Source: Limonium bicolor (taxonomy: Eukaryota > Streptophyta > Magnoliopsida > Caryophyllales > Plumbaginaceae). From it: DNA of 64,000 nt. Positions 1 through 12,300 of this stretch are shown piece after piece. A program made the translations under genes and the position numbers. The DNA lies in the NCBI GenBank assembly GCA_023374045.1, contig CM041776.1, forward strand, positions 39,252,171 through 39,316,170. Reading direction: 5' to 3'. Below the pieces are notes generated by a model. It was not told where the DNA came from. It was given only the letters and a program-made list of their open reading frames with translations, and ran no database searches. Each line of letters opens with the position of its first letter. Within the stretch, counting starts at the first letter, position 1.

Positions 1-161
1 CATATGAACAATTATAGATCAAACACAATGAATGACTTAAAAGCTTTCCTTAAGTAAGTGAGTTAACTTTTAACTCCTAAAGTTTTTATTTCTTTTAATC
101 TCAATCCATTCCTATCTTATCTCAAGTCTTATCCCAGTCTCATTACACCAACCATCCTTTA
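1..161 (-). mobile_element. Element D LTR, left fragment (split by LARD)
   Basis: AT-rich sequence without a gene. It lies directly left of the LARD and ends in the 5-bp CTTTA (157-161) that is repeated at 13490-13494, so it was continuous with 13490-15785 before the insertion. That right part is an antisense LTR, so this is inferred to be more of the same LTR. Its outer end lies outside the window. Confidence 0.55.
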
Positions 162-2284
162 TGAAATACCCCAAACCTTAATATGTTAATTAATTATGTA
201 ATTATAATTTTCTAAGGCTAATTAAGTCCTTAAGATTATTGGTGAAGAAATAAAAACCAAAAAGAAAAAGAAAATGCGTAAAAGTCACAAAACGTGGAAA
301 CGCGTATTAATTATTTAGGAGGTATATAACCTTCACTAGGGCTATAAATATATTTTTATACTTAAATATACACTAAGAACATGTGGGAAAAATTCCCGAA
401 GAAAACGGATCCAAACAATGCGTTAAAACGCTAACGGAGTCTTAAAGCGCGTTTTTCGAGGAAACCCGAAAACGTGACCTTAAACAGTTAAACGACCCCG
501 TAAAAATTATAGTTGACTTATAACTACAATTAACATTAATGGGAGTACAATAACCATTAAAATTAAATAAACAAGAAAATTCCGGAAAACGGGCCCGGAT
601 TGGTGAATAGTGTAAAAACCGGGAACATTTGGGGTGTAAACCGTAATAAGGGTAAAGTAATCCCTTAACTTGTAAAATAAAATCTGATTCCCCTCTTTTA
701 CACAGACCCACACGTTTTTGTCCTCCTCCCTCTCTTATTTTGAATGCTTTTAAGTCAAAAGAGTAAAGTAAGAAAGTACAAATATTACTTTTGCTTTTCT
801 CTCTCCTATTCCCCACCTTCTCCCACGTTTTTCTTCTTCTTCAACCAGAATCCTCTTCCTCCTCTGTCAATCGGCCACTTCACAAGTGAGCACACAGCCC
901 ACACCTTCTTCCTCCATTAACTCACGCATCTCTTCACCAAACCTCACAAAAATACTACCGTTAGATTCGTATCGACGAGGGCTACGTCTTCCACCCTTCA
1001 AAAGCTTGAAACATTCATCTTCATCTCCATGGAGGTAGGCCATTTTAGAGCTTAAAGAGGTGTTTTTGAGTCTCCAACATCTTCTTGATACTCAAAGGTA
1101 AAAAGAAAGTCAAAAGTTCTCCATTTCTAGCTAGTTCTTCCAATTTTGGAAAAATTCCTCCACGTTGAATATTTTCTCCATTTCAGCCGGTTTCCTTATG
1201 TCCTTGTGGAGTGGTGGAACTTCATCATTTTGATTGCCAAGCTCTCCTTTTGGATACTCTAAGGTAATATCTAAGCTAGAGCCAAAAAAAAAACTAGTTC
1301 TTGAAATACTAGCTTTTGTGTGGAGAATTTAAATTAATTAGGTTGTTATGTGTGTATGGGGATATGATTGTAGATGGCAATCTAGACCCCCTGGTGTGTT
1401 GTGAAAACAAGTAAAGAAAGATGGAGCAAAAAGAAAGAGGAATGAGAGGAAGAAAACCGAGAATAAACAAGGTAATGAGCTTACCTTGAGTTAGTTTCAT
1501 TTGACTTGTGGAACAGATTTTAGAGTTGGATTAATTCTCTTGAATTGGTGTAGTCATGGTACAATAATATTGAGTGGGAATGAGAATGTTTAATGTTGTT
1601 TAAGTGAGAGAAATGAGCTTGTGAACTAAGCTAGTTTAGATGGTGAATAAATGAGAATTTGATGTGGTTGTGATGTTTAAACCAAACAGGGGAGAAGAAG
1701 TGTTTGTGAGCTAATTTAAGTGTGGTGAGAATGCCAAGAAAGTAGCCAAGTGCTGTCAAAATTTGTTTAGGACATTTTGGACTTGAGTGTTTTTATTAAA
1801 GGAAGAAGCTAGGTGTGTATGTGGTTGAGTTGAGATACTAGATGACCTTGTAATGGTAGATGGAGAATGATAGGTGGAGGGGTGCAAAATCTGTAGCATA
1901 ATGGTGGTAGGAACTTAGAATTCTAAGAAGAAGAATTAGTGTCGATAACTTGTGAAACAAGGAGTGAACTTGGGTTTAGAGGATGCAACTGTTTAGGAAT
2001 GACGTGTAATGGGCATTGATGCATTTGGTGAGGTTGCTAGGATGTAAAAACCAGCAAGAAGAGGTTAGAATTGCAAAAGAGTGCAAAATGCAAAATGTGA
2101 GAAATTGAGTTTGTTGAATTTGAGCAAGAATTGGGTGATGAATTGGACCAACGTTTTAGGAATGTTTAAGGAATGTTTGAGGTGTTTAATTATGTAGAAA
2201 ACTTATGGAAAGTTTATGGAATGATTAGGTGTGGATTAAGGTTGGTTTAGGGGTTGAAAATGGACTTTTATTAGCTTTTTAGCA

Positions 2285-2467
2285 GGGTCCGGGACCTAGC
2301 CCTTGTATAAGGTCCCGGACCAAGCTTAAAAATACGCCAAGAGTTGGGTTTTAGAGGTGGTCCGGGACCTAGGTCCAGGACCAAGTCCCGGACCAATGTC
2401 AAAAATGAAGCCGAGAGTGATTTCAAGAAGTGGTCCGGGACCTTGGTCCGGACCAAGTCCCGGACCA
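2285..2467. repeat. GC-rich hairpin array in LARD 5' LTR
   Basis: Three tandem units of about 75 bp. Each opens with a GGTCCGGGACC-type palindrome, continues with a second GTCCCGGACC-type palindrome and closes with an A-rich linker containing AAAAAT and GCC. The same array is at 11451-11633. Each unit could fold into a stable stem, or act as a protein-binding or methylation-dense site. Function unknown. Confidence 0.85.
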
Positions 2468-3908
2468 GGGCAAAAATTGCCTAAAAGGTGTTCTAAAGTG
2501 TTCCAAAGGTGGGGGATTGATGGGTAATGGTTTTGGATGTTGTTAAGGACTTGTTTGGTGACTTTTAAAGGTCCTAAGAAGTGTAAACAAGTGTTGGAAA
2601 TGATGAGAAAGTTGTGAGTTTAAGTACACAAAGTTAAACCGAAATAACAGGATAACGGGGTAAGTACGGGAGTAGCAATTACGTGCCTACCGTAACACTT
2701 GATACTAATTGAACCATTTGACATGTAAATAGTGGTTCAAGAGTGTGACATGAAGAACAAGGTGAATCGAGGAACGTGAGAACACCGGTAAAGTAATTCC
2801 CCACGGTGACAGGTATGGTTTTCTTGCAACCTGTGTCCTACCGGATTACACGGCTTGTATGCCAATGTGTTTTCTGTGTGTTTGCCACCTTGCAAGATAA
2901 AGCATGAAAATAGTTTATAGTAATTCATTAATGTGGCGTAACTAACTCCGATGCCGTTTAACCTTAATTATGTGTTAAACCATAGCTAACTGACTCTAGG
3001 GTCACATAAAGGATCGGTATTCGGAATAAACGTCCCAACCCACGGGAACGTTCTAACTACGACTATCCGTGCGTTAGTGTATGTGGTGACTTTGTGTGGT
3101 GTATGTGACTTGTTCAGTATGTTGTTGTTATTGGATACTGTTATCCATGTTGTTGAAATGGAATGTGATTTTCCCTGATGCGTCTAACCGAGTTAGTGAC
3201 ACAATGTGATAAGTTCCATAAAGGAACCTCTAACTAATAAGTATATGTTATGTATGGTGAGGAATCCGGTCGTTCCGGTCGCGCGTGTTGTTTGAGAGTT
3301 GATGAATATATGTGAATTAACTCCCACTCTGGTATGTTAGGGTTGTTTATCCTTCTTGGATGTTCGACCTCCCACTAGCTATAGCCAAAGCTTACCTACC
3401 CGACCTCCACATCGGGCTAGGGGGAAATTATGTGAAATGTTGGTAGGGTGTTGAGGCCTATGTTCGCTTTGACTCCCTCTTTACTATGTTACGGTTGTTT
3501 TTCCTCCTTGAATTACAACCACCCACAAGCTTAACCAAGGCTTACCTACCTCATCATTATTGGAGCTAGGGGAAATTGTGTAAGGTGTGATCGGTCCTAT
3601 ATGAGGCCGCCACACCTAAGTAAAGAAAATGTATGTATGTTGTGCCCGGGCTTATATCACCCCGGTACTCCCTAAGTGAAGTCTATGTTCTCTAAGAAGA
3701 ACGGAACTAAGTTGTGTGTATGTTATCAAGTGAAGGTGTTGTTATGTTGAGTGTACTAATCTTGTGTTGTGTCTTACTAATGGATGTTGCTTTTAAGCAA
3801 AGTATGTGTGTAGTTGTGTATGTTTAAAATAAAATCAATCGCATGCTAAGAAGACAATTAGTTGTGCGTGGCCCGGTAGCATGCGGGCTGCGGGATTACC
3901 ATACCAGC

Positions 3909-3934
3909 AAAGGTGCTGAGCCCCCTAGGGGGCC
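3909..3934. repeat. Conserved LTR palindrome around GAGCCCC/GGGGGC
   Basis: GTGCTGAGCCCC followed by CTAGGGGGC forms a short GC stem. The same motif occurs in the other LARD LTR (13085-13112), element B LTR (48833-48865, reversed) and element A LTR (47782-47802, reversed), about 400 bp from the LTR end in the LARD and B. Conservation across diverged LTRs suggests a shared transcript-end or packaging role (inference). Confidence 0.7.
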
Positions 3935-4208
3935 ACCCTTTCTTCTTTTCCTGTTTCAGGTACAAGAACTGGAAGCCGTTCGAGAGTAGGACGGGGTAGG
4001 TCGGGGTAGTTGTTTGTATGTGGGCGTTCATGCAATTGTGTAAGTATTGTAGGTGTAGTAAGACCGAAATTGTATCGGCGTTAGTTGGTAATTACTCGGT
4101 ACAGTTGTAATGTAAGTGTATAATGATTGTTGACATGGAACGGGATTTATGTGTAGTTGCTCGGGAGTTTAGTCCATCAGACCGGTACAATGTATGTATG
4201 TTAGCCTA

Positions 4209-4230
4209 GTTAGCCACGTGGGTGGCAACG
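4209..4230. repeat. Conserved GTTAGCCAC/GTGGCTAAC palindrome
   Basis: Palindrome about 100 bp before the LTR end. It is perfect in the other LARD LTR (13375-13396) and in element B (48554-48576). This copy has lost one base on the right arm. Confidence 0.7.
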
Positions 4231-4325
4231 GGTGTAACACCAGGAGTTAAGTTATGTTATGAGTTATGATTTCCGCGACAAGGTGTTGTTAAGGGGTGTT
4301 GTTAGTAGTTGGGGTGTACAAAAAG

Positions 4326-4337
4326 TGGTATCAGAGC
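4326..4337 (+). promoter_or_regulatory. LARD primer binding site (Met-tRNA)
   Basis: TGGTATCAGAGC, the canonical complement of the initiator methionine tRNA 3' end, begins 5 nt after the 5' LTR. It marks where minus-strand DNA synthesis would start. Confidence 0.95.
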
Positions 4338-7300
4338 GAAGTATCGCTTGATGACTGAAATTATCGAGCTAGGAAAGTACCCGAGTTAAGATGTAGTATG
4401 GGGTTAGGGTTGAGGGATAGCGTGAGAAAGTACGCTAGTAGGAAATACCAATGTGTACTGGATTACCTACGACATCCATCCCGCCCTCCACAAACCCTAT
4501 ATTATAACTCGGGAAGAACCCAGAGAGAGGAAAGTCCCCTCTTACTCGGGAATACCCGATCTGGCTGTTATTAAATGTCCTAATAAGCACGGAGGACCTG
4601 TCACACGGTAGATCCCGAAAGGTGTGAATCTCGAAGACGGCCTCCATTTTAACAGTGTCTACCGCATGAGGTAGCGATGAGTAAAGGAACTTAAGCATAA
4701 GAAAATAGAATTTCCGGCAACCTGGGTCGACATGCGAAGCAGTCGAGGATAACCAGCTTGCAAGCACTAACCGTGCAACAGGCAAGAAGCGACGTAATGA
4801 AACCCGAGACGAGTGTCTACGGGACTACAATGTTAACTAATACACCAACGGTATACCAACCGGACTAAGGAACTGCAACGTTGTGCGAGGAGGATACGAT
4901 ACTAAGTAAAAAGGGGTCTCCCAGAATGGGAAACACCCTAGTTAATGGTTATCATGTGAAGACAGAGAGAACTACCCAAGAAATTGTTGTTAAGATTGTA
5001 AGATCAAGCAAGGGCCATCAAGGCCACGGATGTTAGAGCGGGTCAAAGCAGTACCGCAACCGATGTGTATTGAACCAGTAGCCAGTCAGCATGGCGCACT
5101 TGCCAAGGCAAGTGCTGCTACAACAAGGCTGGCGACAAATTATTAGCAACTATAAAGTACTTAGTAAAGTACCATGAAGTAAAGTGAGATCATCATAACT
5201 GTGGAAAGGCTTAGCAGCCTGACCTCTGTAATTGGAATTACACCAGTCAGCAAGAAGCTAGACTTGGTTAAGGCGAGAGAATGTTGTGAAGCCACGAGAA
5301 TTTTTCTTTCAACCTAAATTTATTTTCAACTCTTTTTCCAAAACCAAATTTTCTTTCAAACCCAACCTGTTTTAATTCTTCTTTTAAAACCAGACCAGAA
5401 CCTACACCGGCCTCAGTGCCACATGGTAGGTAAGTTATACCCAGTTTACTTTGAATAACCGGATGGAAACCGGTAAACCCAAGGGTAACGACCCGAGGAA
5501 TGGATTGAGTTCATAATAATACAACGGTGGATAAGCTTTCCCTGGATTAAGTTCGGGAAGCACGGAATGCATATTATCACGGGATAATATAAGGGAGTTA
5601 ACAACAGAATACTTCACCTAGGCGTGTGACGGACACTACGAGTGTACCAACAGTAATGTGGGACGACCGCACTCCGATAGGAGCTTGTGGGCCTGACAGA
5701 CCTTCTTATGGGTTAGTCGGGTAAGTAGCAATGTATCAGTAGGATACCCCATATATGTATACGAGTGGAGTCTGGAACACGAGAAATAGTCGACTCCATA
5801 CTACGGTTCGCAGTAAAACTCAAACAAGAGTAATGGATTACATCGAATGGCTGAAGTGAAGGAACCCAGTTAAGCTAAGGAGGCTAAAGGAATTAGTGAG
5901 TTTATTTCAAGGAAGTGTTTAAGAGTCCGGATGTGCGAAGTGCACTGATTAGTAAGTAAAGACATAGCATATGTCTCAAGGATCTGGATGGATGAGCGTA
6001 ATAGCTGGAATAAGTACCCAGCCTAAGTATAGCAAGGCACGTCAATGTGCAATGATCGGGATGAGGCTCCCGAAATGATCACTAGGGATATCAATCTCAC
6101 TGGAGAGGATATTTAACCCAGCCAAGAACGCAAGGCGATGTAGTTACTTAAACGTACTCATAAGTGAAAGCCAGATGTAATGGCATAACCTAGTAACACC
6201 CAGGAACTATCCTTAAAAGGGTGTTTGGACCAACAATGGTTGAACGAGAATACGTGGCAGAAACGCAAGGGTTGAAACTAACACCCAGTTTAAATATAAG
6301 TCGTCAGGACGAAGTCTGACATCCTTGAAGGGGCATCCCATGAAAGGAACCATGTAATATTGTACGGAGAAGTAAATGCGTGTGGAAAGCCTACAATGAG
6401 CAGAGCTCGAGGCAATAGGGCTTATAAGCCACAGGTAAAATGTGTTAAGGAAATTTTATTGATTACGGAAGTTTATGTTGTATAAGTAAGTAAAGCGGAT
6501 AACGAATCACTGCTTTAAGAGTGGGGATACCTCTTAAGATGGTGAGACGCAACAGCGGTAGTTAAGGGTCGACTACGTCGTTATTAACCGACAATGATGT
6601 GAATGAGAATAATACGAAAAGTAGCGCTTATACCAGTTGTGGAGACCGGGAAAGCAATAAGTCAGATAGCAACCACCATAGGTGTGGGATGCTAAATGTG
6701 TAATGAACAACGCTCAAGGAGCATAAAGACTCGAAGAATAGCGTATTCAGTAACCGGCCAAATAAATGGCGAAACACAGTGGAATGGTGGAAGCTAATAT
6801 AATGGCGGATGCAGTGTAAGTTAATGTTATACAATGAGTGGAAGCACGGACCGCAGTAAGCGACCGTTGTATAAGTATTGTTAAATAATAATGTGGCAAA
6901 TAGGACCAGTTATGAGTCAAACTCAAGGGACATACAAATAAGTGATGACACACAGACTGAGCAATAAGCCAGTAGTTGATGCTATGTGATAAGGAACACA
7001 GTGTGAATTCCTATTGCAATCGCATAAGAGATTTACTGTCAAGAGTTTACGCCTCTGCACTCTGTAGGACTGAGTGTTTTGGTATTGCGCTTGCGCGGTA
7101 ATGATCAAGTGAGATAGCTAGGAAGTTTGGGTAATGTCAATTGTGATGGAAGAACAAGACTTATGGTGTGATAAAACCGATGCATAAGAGAAGCACGGTC
7201 GTACCAATCAAAGAGTACTTGATTGGCATAAGTGACTACAGTAACACGATTATTAAATATCGGTATGGAATATACCTCAAGTGTTGGAAATAACCGACAG

Positions 7301-7825
7301 AGTACTACACAATTGGTAGTAACTCAAACTCAACCGACAGTAAGTCGGAAGAAATCAAGTAAGTCATTGTGGAATACAGTGAATTATCATGGAGGTGAAT
7401 AGTAAGTCTGTAACTCACCGAGTTCGCTCATGGTAAGTGATACCACGCGTCGGTAGAGAAACTGTTATTGCCAAGATAAAGGTGATAATCGAGGATGTAC
7501 AATATAGTAAGAATAATGTATGGGACAAACTAAGACCTGGATTATCAAGAGTCACGCAGCAGAAACTAGTGAGCCAGCGATTCAAGTGAATATGCGTAAA
7601 AGGCTAATTGTTAACGCCTAGAAGTTTCATAGGCCAGAATCGAAACTGGTTATGAATTAAATAAACTCTAAGGAGAATTCTTGGGTAGGGACTAAAACCG
7701 CCAATATGGCTAAGATCCACAACCAGAACACATTGTATAATAAACCGTGTGGAGATACAACACTCACGACGGTTTATTAGGAGTTTATAAACCAGTGATT
7801 AAGTGATTGAGTACGTGGGCGTAAT
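4338..7825 (+). other. LARD interior, left part, non-coding
   Basis: No open frame longer than about 116 codons on either strand, and none resembles a retroelement or host protein. The longest, 4435-4785 antisense, has no recognisable motif. Direct reading shows frequent stops in all frames. A packaging signal would be expected just after the primer site but cannot be identified by eye. Confidence 0.75.
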
Positions 7826-7845
7826 CCCTTTTAAGGGGGGTAGAG
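7826..7845 (+). promoter_or_regulatory. Internal second polypurine-tract copy in LARD
   Basis: CCCTTTTAAGGGGGGTAGAG nearly duplicates the true polypurine tract at 9313-9328. The autonomous element B has the same sequence in its own interior (59833-59854, reversed), 38 bp after its pol stop. This shows homology of the two interiors and leaves open a use as a second plus-strand primer. Confidence 0.6.
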
Positions 7846-8994
7846 CGCAAAACCACTTAATGTCTGTTACCGTACAAGTGTACGTGAACTATGGTGTGCA
7901 TAGCACAAATGATTTGGTTGATGATTGGTGCGTGTGCTACATAAACATACGCATTCATGTAATTGTGGTAATTGCGCACAGAAGATGCGAACACCACTGT
8001 GATAAGTATGTTGTTTTGTTAACGGATGTGTGTGAAAGTATAAGTATAAGGGAGTAGAAAAACTCCCGGGGAACTGAACCCCGACAGTATATGTTTATAT
8101 GATACTAAATGTAAAAAAAAAACTGTGTGTTGTATTTTGATAAAATATATGTATATACAATATAGTGATCTATGGAAGGGTATGAAACCGACATAGAACC
8201 TAGTGAGAATAAGATTCCCTAGGTAACTGGATTAAAGTGAATGGAGATGATTGATAGACGGAGTTCTATCCTTGGAGATGTAATGATTACGACTGGATTA
8301 AAAAGATAGAAAATGGTATATGTTGAATTAGTTGCTGTTTGAAATTGAAGTGGGAGGTGAAACTTGATTATCATGAGATCAAGGGAAGCCGAACACAAAT
8401 TGGGGTGGAAAGATAGTTCAACACTGATGCTGATCACATCAGGGTTGGATGATTCTTGAAACTCCCTATAAGTGGTCACAAATAATCACATCAGGAATAA
8501 GATGCAGTTAGCAATAATTGGACTTGGAGTTGTATTGTGTTTTCAAAAGAATTTTAAATTGGTGATTTCAGATTTTCAATTAATATCCCTAAGATTCTTG
8601 GTATTTTCAAACGGAAGGACTACTTTTACTGACCTTGTAAAAGGATCTTCAATTGGTATTTTCCAATAAGGATTTCATTACACTTAACCTCATATAGAGT
8701 ATTTTCCTATTACTGCTCACGAGCTGAGGACGTATGAGCCTTTGTCTTCGGACCGGTGACATGAGAAGTATATTTTAAAGATGTACGCAATTGTTTTGAT
8801 TCCCAAAGGAACGGGGACCAGAAGGTGTCCATCGCGACCGGGTTCTGCGGGATCACAGTGTATATGTACTCAACATGGGTCTCGAACCCATGAAGAGATG
8901 GAAAAGGAATTTCTGGTTGGTATACATGCTAAGACATGTTGTGTGGTATATGTGATAAATATTATTTTGACCTCGAGTCCTAAGGTGGTTGAGT
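7846..8994 (+). other. LARD interior, right part, non-coding
   Basis: No supported gene. An A-run occurs at 8114-8122. Short open frames (8219-8479 antisense; 8781-8999) lack motifs. Confidence 0.6.
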
Positions 8995-9215
8995 TCTGAA
9001 AGTGTTATATTACCCAGACCTATGTGTCTGAAGGCTGTTATGTTAACAAGACCTACGAGTCTAAATGTTGTTATGTTACCCAGACCCAAGAGTCTAAGGG
9101 TTGTTATGTATGTGCAAATGTTGTTAAGGTACCCGGACCATTAAGTCCGAGGTTACTAAGTAAGTATGTTATGTATGTATGGATGTGTTACCCGGACTGT
9201 TAAGTCCGAGGGTGT
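8995..9215 (+). repeat. Degenerate stem-loop array before LARD polypurine tract
   Basis: Five units of roughly 35-60 bp. Each has a core such as ACCCGGACC, a short loop with AAG or GAG, then TCCGAG or TCTGA, followed by a GTTATGT spacer. The last two units pair best (CGGAC with GTCCG). The array ends about 100 bp before the polypurine tract. Confidence 0.6.
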
Positions 9216-9312
9216 GACGTAAAGTATGTTGTTATGGAAGTTATATGTTGCAAGTAATCCCCGTATTCTAACCAACGATGTGTGGGAAGTGTGAACTTCG
9301 AGGACGAAGTTC

Positions 9313-9328
9313 TTTTAAGGGGGGTAGA
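9313..9328 (+). promoter_or_regulatory. LARD polypurine tract
   Basis: TTTTAAGGGGGGTAGA lies immediately before the 3' LTR, the position of the plus-strand primer. The preceding GAAGTTC is shared with the same site in element B (59411-59430, reversed). Confidence 0.93.
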
Positions 9329-9329
9329 T

Positions 9330-12300
9330 TGAAATACCCCAAACCTTAATATGTTAATTAATTATGTAATTATAATTTTCTAAGGCTAATTAAGTCCTTA
9401 AGATTATTGGTGAAGAAATAAAAACCAAAAAGAAAAAGAAAATGCGTAAAAGTCACAAAACGTGGAAACGCGTATTTAATTATTTTAGGAGGTATATAAC
9501 CTTCACTAGGGCTATAAATATATTTTTATACCTTAAATATACACTAAGAACATGTGGGAAAAATTCCCGAAGAAAACGGATCCAAACAATGCGTTAAAAC
9601 GCTAACGGAGTCTTAAAGCGCGTTTTTCGAGGAAACCCGAAAACGTGACCTTAAACAGTTAAACGACCCCGTAAAAATTATAGTTGACTATATAACTACA
9701 ATTAAACATTAATGGGAGTACAATAACCATTAAAATTAAAAAACAAGAAAATTCCGGAAAACGGGCCGGATTGGTGAATAGTGTAAAAACCGGGAACATT
9801 TGGGGTGTAAACCGTAATAAGGGTAAAGTAATCCCTTAACTTGTAAAATAAAATGATTCCCCTCTTTTACACAGACCCACACGTTTTTGTCCTCCTCCTC
9901 TCTTATTTTGAATGCTTTTAAGTCAAAAGAGTAAAGTAAGAAAGTACAAATATTACTTTTGCTTTTCTCTCTCCTATTCCCCACCTTCTCCCACGTTTTT
10001 CTTCTTCTTCAACCAGAACTCCTTCTTCCTCCTCTGTCAATCGGCGACTTCACAAGTGAGCACACAGCCCACACCTTCTTCCTCCATTAACTCACGCATC
10101 TCTTCACCAAACCTCAAAAATACTACCGTTAGATTCGATCGACGAGGGCTACGTTTTCCACCCTTCAAAAGCTTGAAACATTCATCTTCATCTCCATGGA
10201 GGTAGGCCATTTTAGAGCTTAAAGAGGTGTTTTTGAGTCTCCAACATCTTCTTGATACTCAAAGGTAAAAAGAAAGTCAAAAGTTCTCCATTTCTAGCTA
10301 GTTCTTCCAATTTTGGAAAAATTCCTCCACGTTGAATATTTTCTCCATTTCAGCCGGTTTCCTTATGTCCTTGTGGAGTGGTGGAACTTCATCATTTTGA
10401 TTGCTAAGCTCTCCTTTTGGATACTCTAAGGTAAATCTAAGCTAGAGCCAAAAAAAAAAAACTAGTTCTTGAAATACTAGTTTTTGTGTGGAGAATTTAA
10501 ATTAATTAGGTTGTTATGTGTGTATGGGGATATGATTGTAGATGGCAATCTAGACCCCCTGGTGTGTTGTGAAAACAAGTAAAGAAAGATGGAGCAAAAA
10601 GAAAGAGAAGGAGAGGAAGAAAACCGAGAATAACAAGGTAATGAGCTTACCTTGAGTTAGTTTCATTTGACTTGTGGAACAGATTTTAGAGTTGGATTAA
10701 TTCTCTTGAATTGGTGTAGTCATGGTACAATAATATTGAGTGGGAATGAGAATGTTTAATGTTGTTTAAGTGTGAGAAATGAGCTTGTGAACTAAGCTAG
10801 TTAGATGGTGAATAAATGAGAATTTGATGTGGTTGTGATGTTTAAACCAAACAGGGGAGAAGAAGTGTTTGTGAGCTATTTAAGTGTGGTGAGAATGCCA
10901 AGAAAGTAGCCAAGTGCTGTCAAAATTTGTTTAGGAGATTTTGGACTTGAGTGTTTTTATTAAAGGAAGAAGCTAGGTGTGTATGTGGTTGAGTTGAGAT
11001 ACTCGATGACCTTGTAATGGTAGATGGAGAATGATAGGTGGAGGGGTGCAAAATCTGTAGCATAATGGTGGTAGGAACTTAGAATTCCAAGAAGAAGAAT
11101 TAGTGTCGATAACTTGTGAAACAAGGAGTGAACTTGGGTTTAGAGGATGCAACTGTTTAGGAATGACGTGTAATGGTCATTGATGCATTTGGTGAGGTTG
11201 CTAGGATGTAAAAACCAGCAAGAAGAGGTTAGAATTGCAAAAGAGTGCAAAATGCAAAATGTGAGAAATTGAGTTTGTTGAATTTGAGCAAGAATTGGGT
11301 GATGAATTGGACCAACGTTTTAGGAATGTTTAAGGAATGTTTTGAGGTGTTTAATTATGTAGAAAACTTATGGAAAGTTTATGGAATGATTAGGTGTGGA
11401 TTAAGGTTGGTTTAGGGGTTGAAAAATGGACTTTTATCAGCTTTTTAGCAGGGTCCGGGACCTAGCCCTTGTATAAGGTCCCGGACCAAGCTTAAAAATA
11501 CGCCGAGAGTTGGGTTTAGAGGTGGTCCGGGACCTAGGTCCAGGACCAAGTCCCGGACCAATGTCAAAAATGAAGCCGAGAGTGATTTCAAGAAGTGGTC
11601 CGGACCTTGGGTCCGGACCAAGTCCCGGACCAGGGCAAAAATTGCCTAAAAGGTGTTCTAAAGTGTTCCAAAGGTGGGGGATTGATGGGTAATGGTTTTG
11701 GATGTTGTTAAGGACTTGTTTGGTGACTTTTAAAGGTCCTAAGAAGTGTAAACAAGTGTTGGAAATGATTGAGAAAGTTGTGAGTTTAAGTACACAAAGT
11801 TAAACCGAAATAACAGGATAACGGGGTAAGTACGGGAGTAATTACGTGCCTACCGTAACACCTTGATACTAATTGAACCATTTGACATGTAAATAGTGGT
11901 TCAAGAGTGTGACATGAAGAACAAGTGTGAATCGAGGAACGTGAGAACACCGGTAAAGTAATTCCCCACGGTGACAGGTATTTCTTGCAACCTGTGTCCT
12001 ACCGGATTACACCGGCTTGTATGCCAATGTGTTTTCTGTGTGTTTTGCCACCTTGCAAGATAAAGCATGAAAAGAGTTTATAGTAATTCATTAATGTGGC
12101 GTAACTAACACCGATGCCGTTTAACCTTAATTATGTTTAAACCATAGCTAACCGACTCTAGGGTCACATAAAGGATCGGTATTCGGAATAAACGTCCCAA
12201 CCCACGGGAACGTTCTAACTACGACTATCCGTGCGTTAGTGTATGTGGTGACTTTGTGGTGTATGTGACTTGTTCAGTATGTTGTTGTTATTGGATACTG

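Larger units (their letters stand above)
162..4320 (+). repeat. LARD 5' LTR
   Basis: Direct repeat of 9330-13489, 4159 bp. It starts TGAAATACCCC and ends GGGGTGTACA. It contains a CT-rich segment near 820-1030 that is a possible transcribed leader, a three-unit GC-rich hairpin array (2285-2467) and two short palindromes near its 3' end. Small reading frames inside it (for example 442-816 antisense) are not kept intact in the other LTR and are not called as genes. Confidence 0.93.

Noticed and set aside
442..816. 124-codon antisense frame in LARD 5' LTR
   Set aside because: Reduced to 82 codons by indels in the other LTR (9736-9984) and lacks any motif; treated as chance.
4435..4785. 116-codon antisense frame after the LARD primer site
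   Set aside because: No similarity to gag or other families by eye, and opposite to element transcription.
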